Source: an uncultured Mediterraneibacter sp.
GTDB lineage: Bacteria > Bacillota > Clostridia > Lachnospirales > Lachnospiraceae
Assembly (NCBI GenBank): GCA_944381935.1
Contig: CALWMN010000003.1
Span: forward strand, 145,534 to 209,533
Direction: 5' to 3'
DNA: 64,000 nt
Each line of letters opens with the position of its first letter. The stretch's first letter is position 1. Position numbers and translations under genes: made by a program. Below the pieces are notes generated by a model. The model was not told the origin of the DNA, did no database searches, and worked only from the letters and a program-made list of their open reading frames with translations. This document shows, piece after piece, positions 15,625 to 24,289 of this stretch.

Positions 15625-16402
15625 CAGGCTGTGTTATCAGTCGAGGCTTCGGTATGTAAATGCGGAGGAAAAGTTTGTGTATGCCATACTGACCCTCATA
15701 TTCTGCGTTGCAAGCCGGTCTTTTGCAGTGGCGCTTATCGCATTTGCCGCGAATGGGATCCTGACGGTGGGAAAAGGAGGGATCTCCCTTTCCCGCTATT
15801 GCAGGCTGCTTCTGATTCCGGTCTCCTTTCTGGTTGTGGGAACGGCGGCAATCCTTGTGGATGTCTCAGAGATACCCATGGACGCATTTGCATTTCCAGT
15901 GGGAGACCGGTATCTTACGGGAAGCCGCGCAACGACCATGGAAGCTCTGCGCGTCTGCGCCGCAGCATTCTCGTCGGCCACATGCCTGTATTTCCTTGCC
16001 CTGAATACGACGATGACAGATATCCTGGACGTACTGAGAAAGCTGCGGCTCCCTTCGCTGTTCATTGAGCTTATGATGCTGATTTACCGGTTTATCTTCC
16101 TGCTTTTTGAGACAGCCGGGGCGATTCGGATTTCACAGGAATCCAGGCTTGGGGACCGGAATTACCGGACGAAGGCCCGTTCCTTTGGGGAAATGGGAAG
16201 CGCGCTGTTTATCCGTGCTTTATCCCGCTCGAATAGCCTGTATGACGCAATGGAATCAAGGGGTTACGACGGGAAGATCCGTGTGCTTTCACAGCAGCAG
16301 CCTCCGAGGAAGAAGAAAATCCTCATGATTGCCGGATTTGAGTTGATCCTGGCAGTCCTGACAATCCGGGAAATCTGGGTGCGGACAGGGGGACATGGGT
16401 AA
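15611..16402 (+). CDS. cbiQ: cobalt ECF transporter T component CbiQ
   Basis: Transmembrane coupling subunit of the cobalt importer, 263 residues. About five hydrophobic segments are seen. The cytoplasmic helices carry the two Ala-Arg-Gly type motifs used for ATPase contact: SQESRLGDRNYRT and ALSRSNSLYDAMESRGYDG. The start overlaps the end of cbiN by 14 bases, and cbiO follows after 4 bases. Confidence 0.94.
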   Translation: MSVIDRLCYQSRLRYVNAEEKFVYAILTLIFCVASRSFAVALIAFAANGILTVGKGGISLSRYCRLLLIPVSFLVVGTAAILVDVSEIPMDAFAFPVGDRYLTGSRATTMEALRVCAAAFSSATCLYFLALNTTMTDILDVLRKLRLPSLFIELMMLIYRFIFLLFETAGAIRISQESRLGDRNYRTKARSFGEMGSALFIRALSRSNSLYDAMESRGYDGKIRVLSQQQPPRKKKILMIAGFELILAVLTIREIWVRTGGHG

Positions 16403-16406
16403 GTAA

Positions 16407-17306
16407 ATGGAAAAAAAGAAAAAGACAATGGCAGATAGGGAGACAAAAGACGGGCAGGACTGGGTGATCGAGGCAGAGCACGTCTCTTATGCATATGAAG
16501 GAAATGACGAGAAAGCGCTGGATAATTTCAGCCTGAAGATACAGCGCGGCAAAAAGGTGGCGTTCATGGGCGGGAACGGTTCGGGAAAGTCGACCTTTTT
16601 CCTGTGCCTTAACGGGATCAGAAAGCCGGATAAGGGCAGAATCATAATAGATAAAAGACCTGTTGTATATAGGAAACGGGAATTGCTGGAAGTACGAAAG
16701 AAGGTGGGGATCGTATTCCAGGAACCGGATAACCAGCTTTTTTCTGCCAGCGTATACCAGGAAATCTCGTTTGGAATCCTGAATCTTGGAGTGGATGAAG
16801 ACACTGCCAGGCGGAAGGTGGAGCAGGTGATAGAAGAACTGGGAATCTCGCCGTTTCGGGAACGTCCAGTCCATGCATTGAGCGGCGGACAGAAAAAGCA
16901 GGTCGCCATTGCAGATATTCTGGCCATGAGCCCGGAAGTCATGATTCTGGACGAACCGGCGGCAGCCCTGGATAGCTGGCATACAAACAAGGTGCGCAGG
17001 ATTGTAGATGATCTGGCGAAAAGGGGAATCACTGTGCTTGTGTCCACCCATGATATGGACTATGCCTACGGATGGGCGGACGAGATCGTGCTCATGCACA
17101 GGGGGCAGTTGATCGGGAAAGGAACGCCCCTGGAGGTGTGTTCTGATGCGGAGGCGCTCAAAAAGGCAGGCCTGGAGATGCCTGCCGTGCTGAAACTGTA
17201 TGGGAGGATGAAGCAAAGAGGGATTCTGTCCTCTGACACCATGCCGCCGGCGAATATGGAAGAACTGGAAGACTGTCTGGCGAATGCGTATGAGAGACGG
17301 ATGTAA
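16407..17306 (+). CDS. cbiO: cobalt ECF transporter ATPase CbiO
   Basis: ATP-hydrolysing subunit of CbiMNQO. Walker A GGNGSGKST (near residue 54), Q-loop VFQEPDNQLFSASVYQEISFG, signature LSGGQKKQVAIA, Walker B VMILDEPAAALD and switch His VSTHDMDYAYGWADEI are all intact; the DNQLF pattern is typical of ECF ATPases. The length is 299 residues. Only a weak ribosome site precedes the start, 4 bases after cbiQ, which suggests translational coupling. The next gene follows after 10 bases. Confidence 0.95.
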   Translation: MEKKKKTMADRETKDGQDWVIEAEHVSYAYEGNDEKALDNFSLKIQRGKKVAFMGGNGSGKSTFFLCLNGIRKPDKGRIIIDKRPVVYRKRELLEVRKKVGIVFQEPDNQLFSASVYQEISFGILNLGVDEDTARRKVEQVIEELGISPFRERPVHALSGGQKKQVAIADILAMSPEVMILDEPAAALDSWHTNKVRRIVDDLAKRGITVLVSTHDMDYAYGWADEIVLMHRGQLIGKGTPLEVCSDAEALKKAGLEMPAVLKLYGRMKQRGILSSDTMPPANMEELEDCLANAYERRM

Positions 17307-17316
17307 GGAGGAGATC

Positions 17317-18090
17317 ATGAAGAAAAAAGGGATTCTGGTGGTGAGCTTTGGGACAAGCCATCTGGATACGATGGAACAGACGATAGAACGGCTTGAGAAG
17401 AGCGTGGAGGAAGCTTTTCCTGACCGTGCAGTGTACCGGGCGTTTACGAGCGGAATTATCATACGGAAACTGAAGCGGACAGAGAATCTTGCAGTTGACA
17501 CGGTAAGAGAGGCGCTTGACCGGATGGCAAAAGACGGGATAGAGGATGTGGCCGTACAGCCGACCCATATTATAAACGGGATCGAGAACGAACGTATGAT
17601 GGAAGTGCTGATGGAGAAGATGGGACAGTTTCGCAGGATGCAGGTTGGTAAGCCGCTCTTAAGCAGCGTGGATGATTATAAGAAGGCGATCCATGCGATT
17701 ATGGCAGAGACAGACCTGGCAGAAGATGAGATGCTGGTGTTCATGGGACATGGCACAGAGCATCACGCCAACTCAGCATATCCGACTCTTGAATATACCT
17801 TTCATGCCCTGGGGTACAGCCAGGTGCTTGTAGGGACAGTGGAAAGCTTCCCGGACCTTACGAATGTCAGGAGAAAGCTTGAGATATCAGGCAGGAAAAA
17901 GGTCGCCCTGATGCCCTTCATGCTGGTGGCAGGGGACCATGCGAAGCATGATATGGCAGGGGAGGAAGACTCCTGGAAAAGTGAGCTTCAGGAGGACGGA
18001 TATGAAGTTCGGGTGATCATGAAGGGACTCGGCGAATTTGAAGGGATCAGGAAGATATTCCGGGAGCATATTGAAGAGGCAGGGGAGTGA
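17317..18090 (+). CDS. cbiK: sirohydrochlorin cobaltochelatase CbiK
   Basis: Inserts cobalt into sirohydrochlorin, the committed step of the cobalt-early pathway. The family start KKGILVVSFGTSHLDT is clear. Metal-site residues are His145 (in MGHGTEHHAN), Glu176 (in GTVESFPD) and His208 (in VAGDHAKHDMAGEEDSW), equivalent to His145, Glu175 and His207 of the Salmonella enzyme. ATG 17317 with AAGGAGGAG upstream is the start; an ATG 33 bases earlier overlaps cbiO. The 257 residues have no signal peptide, so the protein is cytoplasmic. It lies directly after the cobalt importer genes, matching supply with use. Confidence 0.95.
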   Translation: MKKKGILVVSFGTSHLDTMEQTIERLEKSVEEAFPDRAVYRAFTSGIIIRKLKRTENLAVDTVREALDRMAKDGIEDVAVQPTHIINGIENERMMEVLMEKMGQFRRMQVGKPLLSSVDDYKKAIHAIMAETDLAEDEMLVFMGHGTEHHANSAYPTLEYTFHALGYSQVLVGTVESFPDLTNVRRKLEISGRKKVALMPFMLVAGDHAKHDMAGEEDSWKSELQEDGYEVRVIMKGLGEFEGIRKIFREHIEEAGE

Positions 18091-18215
18091 TCTCGGCATT
18101 GGAGAAGACAGGGCATGCGGTTGAAATTGACCTGAAACGAAATATATCGTATGATAAGAACGGAAAGAAACATCCGACAAAATTTATCTTGTCAAATGAA
18201 GGAAATAAGCAGTAA
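18087..18215 (+). other. possible 42-residue ORF or gene remnant between cbiK and tkt
   Basis: A short open frame begins with GTG overlapping the cbiK stop (GTGA) and ends at TAA 18213-18215. It encodes a charged peptide (KTGHAVEIDLKRNISYD...). The overlap resembles the other couplings in this operon, but the ribosome site is only the GGGGAG within cbiK, and no family was recognised. It may be a real micro-protein, a remnant, or chance. Confidence 0.22.
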
Positions 18216-18232
18216 GTATGAGGAGGAAATTG

Positions 18233-20230
18233 ATGGATATTGAACAGTTAGCGGTTAATTCGATTCGGATTCTCTCAGCAGATATGATAGAGAAGGCAAA
18301 TTCGGGGCATCCCGGGCTCCCGCTCGGAGCGGCCCCTGCCGCCTATGAGCTTTGGGCGCATCATATGAATCACAGCCCCAAAAATCCGAAGTGGATGAAC
18401 AGGGACAGATTTGTGCTCTCAGCGGGGCACGGTTCGGCCATGCTTTATTCCCTTCTGCATCTGTTCGGATACGGGGATCTTGGTATTCAGGATCTCAAAG
18501 AATTTAGGCAGCTTAACTCTCTTACGCCGGGGCATCCCGAATACGGGCACACAACGGGAGTGGAGGCGACGACAGGACCGCTGGGCGCCGGGCTGGGAAT
18601 GGCAGTGGGAATGGCAGTCGCAGAGCGCTTTCTCGCCGCGAAATTTAACAGGGAGGGATACCCTCTGTTTGACCACTACACATATGTGATGTGCGGAGAC
18701 GGCTGCCTTATGGAGGGGATTTCTTCAGAAGCCATGTCCTTTGCGGGAACCCAGAAGCTGGGAAAACTGATCGTTCTGTATGATTCAAATGCGATCACCA
18801 TTGAGGGAAGCACAGACTGTGTGTTTGACGAAGATGTGTCAAAACGGTTTGAGTCATTCGGTTTCCAGACCCTTGAAGTGCCGGACGGAAATGACCTTGA
18901 GGCGATCGGGCGTGCCATTGAAGAGGCGAAGGCTGAGAAAGAGAAGCCTTCCTTTATCAGGATTACAACAAAGATCGGATACGGAGTTCCGGCGAAAGAG
19001 GGCAGGGCGAGTGCCCACGGGGAGCCCCTGGGGGCGGAAAATGTGCTGGCGCTTCGCAGCACGCTTGGATGGCCTTACGAAGATGCCTTTGATGTGCCCA
19101 CAGCTGTCTATCAGCACTACCAGGCTCTTGCAAAAGAAGGCTGGGAAAAGGAAGAAAAATGGAACCGCATTACAGAGGCTTACAAGAAGGAATATCCCAA
19201 GCTCTGGCGTGAGCTGAAAGAGAAGTATTACGGAGACATTGCCGGGAAACTTTTCGGGGATGAGGCATACTGGGAAGTGGGCGGCAAAGCGGATGCGACG
19301 AGAAATATGTCCGGCGCTGCCCTGAACTATATCAAGGACGTGCTCCCGAACCTGATTGGAGGCTCGGCTGACCTGGGACCATCAAATAAGACGGTACTCA
19401 AAGGAGAAGCATATATGACGCCGGGCACCCCGGACGGACGCAACATCCATTTTGGTGTCCGTGAGATGGGGATGACGGCGATTGCAAACGGTATCCTTCT
19501 GCACGGGGGACTCCGCTCCTATGTGGCAACCTTCTTCGTGTTTGCCGACTATATGAAACCGATGTTACGGCTTGCCTCCCTGATGGAGATCCCGCAGATC
19601 GCAGTCCTGACCCACGACAGTATCGGTGTGGGAGAGGACGGACCGACCCATGAGCCGGTAGAGCAGCTTGCCATGCTTCGCTCCATGCCGAATATGCGGG
19701 TCTACCGACCGGCGGATGAGACTGAGACAAAAGCTGCGTGGTACTGCGCAGTAAAGGCATCCTGCACGCCTTCGTGCATCGTTTTGTCCAGACAGAAAAC
19801 ACCGGCGCTTGGCTGTACGGGGAAGGATGCGCTGCACGGAGGATATGTTGTAAAGAAAGAAGCCGGAGGAAAGGCGGACCTTGTGATGATCTCCACCGGC
19901 ACAGAGCTTGCCATAACGCTGGAAGCAGCGGATATGCTGGAAAAGGACGGGTATTCTGTGCGCGTTGTGAGTATGCCGTGCCTGGATCTTTTTGAAGAGC
20001 AGGAGAAGGAATACCGGGAGAAGGTACTTCTGCCGCCATCGGTGAAACGGGTGGTTGTAGAGGCAGGGACCTCCTATTCCTGGGGAAAGATTGCCGGACC
20101 GGACGGCATCTATATCACAATGGACGAGTTCGGCGCATCCGCTCCGGCAGGGCAGTTGTATGAAAAATACGGGTTTACTGCCGATGGGGTTGCCAACACC
20201 GTCAGAGAGCAGATGAATGTTATGCCGTAG
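18233..20230 (+). CDS. tkt: transketolase
   Basis: Thiamine-diphosphate enzyme of the non-oxidative pentose phosphate pathway, 665 residues and full length. The N-terminal domain shows SADMIEKANSGHPGLPLGAAP. The cofactor motif is GDGCLMEGISSEAMS with YDSN, and the pyrimidine domain shows REMGMTAIANGI, HDSIGVGEDGPTHEPVEQL and RPADETE. The C-terminal domain ends YEKYGFTADGVANTVREQM. ATG 18233 with AGGAGG upstream is the start. It sits inside the cobalamin run, 142 bases after cbiK. It has no direct role in corrin synthesis, so it is presumably a housekeeping gene carried in the operon. Confidence 0.96.
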   Translation: MDIEQLAVNSIRILSADMIEKANSGHPGLPLGAAPAAYELWAHHMNHSPKNPKWMNRDRFVLSAGHGSAMLYSLLHLFGYGDLGIQDLKEFRQLNSLTPGHPEYGHTTGVEATTGPLGAGLGMAVGMAVAERFLAAKFNREGYPLFDHYTYVMCGDGCLMEGISSEAMSFAGTQKLGKLIVLYDSNAITIEGSTDCVFDEDVSKRFESFGFQTLEVPDGNDLEAIGRAIEEAKAEKEKPSFIRITTKIGYGVPAKEGRASAHGEPLGAENVLALRSTLGWPYEDAFDVPTAVYQHYQALAKEGWEKEEKWNRITEAYKKEYPKLWRELKEKYYGDIAGKLFGDEAYWEVGGKADATRNMSGAALNYIKDVLPNLIGGSADLGPSNKTVLKGEAYMTPGTPDGRNIHFGVREMGMTAIANGILLHGGLRSYVATFFVFADYMKPMLRLASLMEIPQIAVLTHDSIGVGEDGPTHEPVEQLAMLRSMPNMRVYRPADETETKAAWYCAVKASCTPSCIVLSRQKTPALGCTGKDALHGGYVVKKEAGGKADLVMISTGTELAITLEAADMLEKDGYSVRVVSMPCLDLFEEQEKEYREKVLLPPSVKRVVVEAGTSYSWGKIAGPDGIYITMDEFGASAPAGQLYEKYGFTADGVANTVREQMNVMP

Positions 20231-20238
20231 AAAATGCA

Positions 20239-20367
20239 GTGGAGGATCTGAAAAAGACAGCAGCCGGGGTGATCGGTGCGAATACGGCCGACAGCGTGGC
20301 AGGATGGATACGGGAAGGCAGATTGAACCGGGGGCAGAAAGAAAACAGAGACAGTCTAGAAAAATAA
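20239..20367 (+). other. coding-like remnant between tkt and bcp
   Basis: The 154 bases between the two genes hold an open frame (GTG 20239 to TAA 20367, 42 codons) that reads into the end of tkt in another frame without a stop. The peptide looks protein-like (VEDLKKTAAGVIGANTADSV...WIREGRLN), but no ribosome site precedes it. It may be the decayed end of a lost gene. No family was recognised. Confidence 0.2.
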
Positions 20368-20384
20368 GCCAGGAGGAAAAAGAG

Positions 20385-20837
20385 ATGTTAGAAGCAGGAA
20401 CGAAGGCGCCGGCATTTGAACTGCCGGATCAGGACGGGAAGATACATACATTGGAAGAATACAGAGGAAAGAAAGTAATCCTGTATTTTTATCCAAAAGA
20501 CAACACGCCCGGATGCACAAAGCAGGCGTGTGGATTTGGGGAGCTGTATCCCCAGTTTACAGAGAAGGGCGCGGTGGTACTCGGCGTGAGCAGGGACAGC
20601 GTGGCATCCCACAAGAAATTTGAGGAGAAATATAATCTGCCGTTTACCCTGCTCTCGGATCCGGAACTTACCTGCATACAGGCATACGATGTGTGGAAGG
20701 AAAAAAATATGTATGGCAGGAAGACAATGGGTATTGTGCGCACCACATACCTGATTGACGAGGAGGGAGTGATCGCCAAAGCATTCGGAAAGGTGAAGGC
20801 GGCAGATAATCCGGCTCAGATGCTTGCAGAGCTATGA
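20385..20837 (+). CDS. bcp: peroxiredoxin (Bcp type, thioredoxin-dependent)
   Basis: Reduces hydrogen and organic peroxides. The 150-residue AhpC/TSA-fold protein starts MLEAGTKAPAFELPDQDG. Peroxidatic Cys44 lies in NTPGCTKQACGF and the resolving Cys49 five residues later, the atypical two-Cys arrangement of Bcp/PrxQ. RTTYLIDEEGVI near the end is typical. ATG 20385 with AGGAGG upstream is used; the frame is open further upstream but that part does not resemble the family. The stop overlaps the cbiD start (ATGA), so this antioxidant enzyme is translationally coupled to corrin synthesis. Confidence 0.95.
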   Translation: MLEAGTKAPAFELPDQDGKIHTLEEYRGKKVILYFYPKDNTPGCTKQACGFGELYPQFTEKGAVVLGVSRDSVASHKKFEEKYNLPFTLLSDPELTCIQAYDVWKEKNMYGRKTMGIVRTTYLIDEEGVIAKAFGKVKAADNPAQMLAEL

Positions 20838-21997
20838 GGCAGGAGATCGGAAGGACCCGCCAGGGACTCCGACTTGGCTATACGACCGGGAGCTGTGCGG
20901 CAGCAGCGGCAAAGGCGGCGGCGAAGATGCTGTTCTCGGGTGAAGAGGTCTGCCAGGTCAGGCTCATGACTCCAAAGGGAATCGAACTGTATCTGGACGT
21001 GGAATGTCCCACGGCAGGAGGGGATGGTGCAGAATGTGCCGTCCGAAAATACAGCGGGGACGACCCGGATGTGACGGATGGACTCCTGGTGTTTGCAAGA
21101 GTGGAGAAGGTATTATCCGGCAGGGGGGTCTCCCAGGAGGAACGCATCCTGATCGAGGGCGGCGAAGGCGTCGGCAGGGTGACGAGGCATGGACTGGAGC
21201 AGGACGTCGGAGAGGCGGCGATCAACAGGGTCCCAAGACAGATGATACGGCAGTCAGTCCTGGAGATTTGCAGGCAATATGGATATGAGGGAAACATACT
21301 GGTGACTGTCTCTATTCCCGAGGGGCGTAAGGCCGCGAAGAAAACGTTTAACCCCAGGCTTGGCATCGAGGGCGGATTATCTGTCCTGGGGACGACGGGA
21401 ATCGTGGAGCCTATGAGTGAGAAGGCCCTGACGGATACCATCTGGCTTGAGTTAAAGATGTTAAAGGAGAGCGGCTGCCGGGTATGCTGCATGACGCCGG
21501 GGAATTACGGGCAGGATTTTCTGAAAGGAAGGCTGGGTGTGGACGTCCGTCCTGCTGTAAAATGCAGCAACTTTATCGGAGAAACGATCGATTACGGCAG
21601 GCTTCTCGGGATGCGGGGAATGCTGCTCATCGGACATGCCGGGAAACTGGTCAAGCTGGCGGCAGGCGTGATGAACACCCATTCCCGCCAGGCGGACTGC
21701 AGGATGGAGGTGCTTGCCGCGCATGCGGCGATGGCAGGGGCAGGCTCCCGGACAGCGAGGGAGATCATGGACTGTGTCAGCACCTCAGAGGCGCTGAAAA
21801 TCTTAAGGGAGAGCGGACTTTCAGTTCCGGTTATGGAAACTGTCATGGAGAAAATAGAATTTCATCTGCGCCAAAGGGCAGGAGAAGAGCTTGAGATAGG
21901 CGCATTTATGTTTGCGGACGGCGGGGAGATATTGGGAGAAACATCCACAGCGCGCCGTCTTTTTGATGAAATATATAAAGGAGTACGGAGAAAATGA
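20834..21997 (+). CDS. cbiD: cobalt-precorrin-5B C1-methyltransferase CbiD
   Basis: S-adenosylmethionine-dependent methylation at C1 of the ring-contracted corrin, specific to the anaerobic route. The N-terminus LRLGYTTGSCAAAAAKAA is the family hallmark. Further conserved stretches are NPRLGIEGGLSVLGTTGIVEP, CMTPGNYGQDF, CSNFIGETIDYG and LIGHAGKLVKLAAGVMNTHS. The length of 387 residues is normal. The start overlaps bcp by four bases and the stop overlaps cbiL by four. Confidence 0.95.
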   Translation: MRQEIGRTRQGLRLGYTTGSCAAAAAKAAAKMLFSGEEVCQVRLMTPKGIELYLDVECPTAGGDGAECAVRKYSGDDPDVTDGLLVFARVEKVLSGRGVSQEERILIEGGEGVGRVTRHGLEQDVGEAAINRVPRQMIRQSVLEICRQYGYEGNILVTVSIPEGRKAAKKTFNPRLGIEGGLSVLGTTGIVEPMSEKALTDTIWLELKMLKESGCRVCCMTPGNYGQDFLKGRLGVDVRPAVKCSNFIGETIDYGRLLGMRGMLLIGHAGKLVKLAAGVMNTHSRQADCRMEVLAAHAAMAGAGSRTAREIMDCVSTSEALKILRESGLSVPVMETVMEKIEFHLRQRAGEELEIGAFMFADGGEILGETSTARRLFDEIYKGVRRK

Positions 21998-22791
21998 GCG
22001 GGACATTTACAGGTGTGGGGGTAGGACCGGGCGACCCGGAACTTATGACGCTCAAGGCAGTCCGGGCAGTCCGGGAGGGAACGGTTCTCGCCATCCCGGT
22101 ATCGGACAGCACACTAACGGAAGCGTTTTGTACAGAGGAAGAAAGCGGGACGGGGCAGGAAATATATCTGAAAAAATGCGTGGCATACCGGATTGCTGTC
22201 CGGGCGGTTCCTGAGGCGGCACGGAAGAGAAAATTATTTCTTCCGATGCCGATGGTGAAGGATAGAGACCGCCTGAAAAAAATCCATGACGGGGACGCCG
22301 CTGCGGCTGCCAGGCTTCTGGATGAAGGAGAAGATATTGTGTTCCTGACACTGGGGGATCCGACAGTATATTCTACATGCACATATGTACACAGGAGGCT
22401 AAAGGAGAAGGGATATGCGACTGCGCTGATACCGGGTATCCCGTCTTTCTGTGCAGCGGCAGCCCGGCTGGATATGCCCCTTGTGGAGAACAGGGAGGAA
22501 CTCCATGTGGTTCCCGCCTCCTATGGGATTGAGGAAAGCCTGCATCTTGCAGGCACAAAGGTACTGATGAAGGCAGGAAGGAAAATGCCGGAAGTGAAAG
22601 CCTGTCTGCAGGAAGCGGGGATGGAAGCCGTGATGGTGGAAAACTGCGGGATGCCCGATGAGCGCATCTTTGGTTCTGTCAGCGGGATACCGGAAAAGGC
22701 AGGATATTATTCCCTGCTGATTGCAAAAGAAAAGCAGAGACGGGAGAAAAAAGGGACTGCGGGGGAAGAGAAAGGAGGGGATACAGCATGA
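21994..22791 (+). CDS. cbiL: cobalt-precorrin-2 C20-methyltransferase CbiL
   Basis: First methylation after cobalt insertion, at C20. Tetrapyrrole methylase fold: GVGVGPGDPELMTLKAVRAV at the N-terminus, LTLGDPTVYSTCTYV in the middle and IPGIPSFCAAAARLD after it, the CobI/CbiL pattern. It has 265 residues with a lysine- and glutamate-rich tail. The ATGA overlap with cbiD and again with cbiF implies coupled translation. Confidence 0.93.
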   Translation: MSGTFTGVGVGPGDPELMTLKAVRAVREGTVLAIPVSDSTLTEAFCTEEESGTGQEIYLKKCVAYRIAVRAVPEAARKRKLFLPMPMVKDRDRLKKIHDGDAAAAARLLDEGEDIVFLTLGDPTVYSTCTYVHRRLKEKGYATALIPGIPSFCAAAARLDMPLVENREELHVVPASYGIEESLHLAGTKVLMKAGRKMPEVKACLQEAGMEAVMVENCGMPDERIFGSVSGIPEKAGYYSLLIAKEKQRREKKGTAGEEKGGDTA

Positions 22792-23561
22792 TTACATTCG
22801 TAGGAGCCGGGCCGGGGGCAGAGGATCTGATCACGGTAAGAGGCCAAAGACTGCTTGAAAAGGCGGATATCGTCATATACGCAGGATCTCTTGTGAATCC
22901 GGCGCTGCTTCGCGTGTGCCGGAAAGACTGCCAGGTCTGTAACAGCGCAGAGATGACGCTGGAAGAAGTTATGGAAGTCATGATAAACGGGCAGAGAGAA
23001 GGCAAAGAGATCGTGCGCCTGCACACGGGAGATCCATGCCTGTATGGTGCGGTACGGGAGCAGATGGATGAGCTGGAGAAACGGAACATCCCTTATGAAT
23101 CATGCCCGGGGGTCAGCTCCTTTTGCGGGGCAGCGTCTTCCCTTGGGGCAGAATACACGCTCCCGGGAATTTCCCAGTCTGTGGTGATTACAAGGATGGC
23201 AGGGAGGACCCCCGTGCCTGAGAAGGAGTCCATCGCTTCTTTTGCGGAGCATCAGGCGACAATGGTGATCTTCTTAAGCGCCGGCATGATACGGGAACTC
23301 GCGAAAGAGCTTTTAAGAGGAGGCTATGCGCCGGAGACGCCGGCTGCCATTGTATATAAAGCCACATGGCCCCAGGAAAAGACATTGCGGTGTACAGTGT
23401 CCACGCTGGCAGAGACAGCGGAGGCAGAGCATATCTCGAAGACGGCGCTGATTATAGTGGGAGACGTCCTGGACGGAGAGTATGAGCGCTCGAAACTCTA
23501 TGATCCTGCCTTTTCTACAGAGTTCAGGCAGGGGAAAGGAAAAAAGGAGCAGAAAATATGA
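22788..23561 (+). CDS. cbiF: cobalt-precorrin-4 C11-methyltransferase CbiF
   Basis: Methylates C11. The N-terminus MITFVGAGPGAEDLITVRG, then IYAGSLVNPALL, RLHTGDPCLYGAVREQMDEL, SCPGVSSFCGAASSL and TLPGISQSVVITRMAGRTPVP are diagnostic of CobM/CbiF. The length of 257 residues fits the family. In many genomes cbiG follows cbiF; here cbiH follows directly with an ATGA overlap and no cbiG is found in the window. Confidence 0.94.
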   Translation: MITFVGAGPGAEDLITVRGQRLLEKADIVIYAGSLVNPALLRVCRKDCQVCNSAEMTLEEVMEVMINGQREGKEIVRLHTGDPCLYGAVREQMDELEKRNIPYESCPGVSSFCGAASSLGAEYTLPGISQSVVITRMAGRTPVPEKESIASFAEHQATMVIFLSAGMIRELAKELLRGGYAPETPAAIVYKATWPQEKTLRCTVSTLAETAEAEHISKTALIIVGDVLDGEYERSKLYDPAFSTEFRQGKGKKEQKI

Positions 23562-24289
23562 GCACGATTTATGTGACCGGCATGGGACCGGGGGCAGAGG
23601 ACCAGATGACTGCAAAGGCAAGGAATATCCTTGAGAGCTGCCGTGTGATTGTAGGATACACGGTGTATATTGACCTGATCCGGGATCTGTTTCCGGGGAA
23701 GAGTTTCCTGAGCACACCCATGCGGCAGGAGACAGAACGGTGCCATATGGCATTTCAGGAAGCGCTCAAAGGGCAGGATGTGGCTGTAGTGTGCAGCGGC
23801 GATGCAGGGATTTACGGAATGGCAGGTCTGATCCGCGAGATCGGGAAGGAGCATCCGGGCGTGAAGATTGAAGGCATACCGGGGATCACGGCAGCGTCCT
23901 CCGGCGCAGCGCTGCTGGGAGCTCCGCTGATGCATGACTTTGCCGTCATCAGCTTAAGCGACCTGCTGACGCCCTGGGAGACGATCGAGAGGAGGCTGGA
24001 CCATGCGGCGGAGGCAGATTTTGTAATCTGCCTGTATAACCCATCCAGCAGGAAGCGGGCGGATTATCTGAAAAAAGCCTGTGAAATCATACTCCGGCAC
24101 CGCCCGGCACAGACGGTGTGCGGGATTGTGCGCAGGATCGGCAGAGAGGGGGAATCGCATCAGATCCTTTCTCTCGGGCGGCTGAAGGATACGCAGGCAG
24201 ATATGTTTACTACGGTATTTATCGGCAGCACAGCCACAAAGGAACTGGATGGAAGAATGGTGACACCGAGGGGATATCGAAATGTGTGA
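23558..24289 (+). CDS. cbiH: cobalt-precorrin-3 C17-methyltransferase CbiH
   Basis: Methylates C17 and drives ring contraction in the anaerobic pathway. It begins IYVTGMGPGAEDQMTAKA; VVCSGDAGIYGMAGLI, GIPGITAASSGAALLGAPL, HDFAVISLSDLLTPWE and YNPSSRKRADYL are the CobJ/CbiH signature. It has 243 residues without extra domains, so it is not a fusion with CbiG or CbiC. It overlaps cbiF by four bases and cbiE/T by eight. Confidence 0.94.
   Translation: MSTIYVTGMGPGAEDQMTAKARNILESCRVIVGYTVYIDLIRDLFPGKSFLSTPMRQETERCHMAFQEALKGQDVAVVCSGDAGIYGMAGLIREIGKEHPGVKIEGIPGITAASSGAALLGAPLMHDFAVISLSDLLTPWETIERRLDHAAEADFVICLYNPSSRKRADYLKKACEIILRHRPAQTVCGIVRRIGREGESHQILSLGRLKDTQADMFTTVFIGSTATKELDGRMVTPRGYRNV

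Noticed and set aside
16323-17501. Long open frame on the minus strand opposite cbiO and cbiK
   Set aside because: It is the complement of two clear genes, has no ribosome site and no recognisable motif. Such shadows are common in this codon-biased sequence.
20217-20384. Upstream extension of the peroxiredoxin by 56 codons
   Set aside because: The extension is Arg- and Ser-rich and unlike the family, which begins MLEAG. AGGAGG directly precedes ATG 20385.
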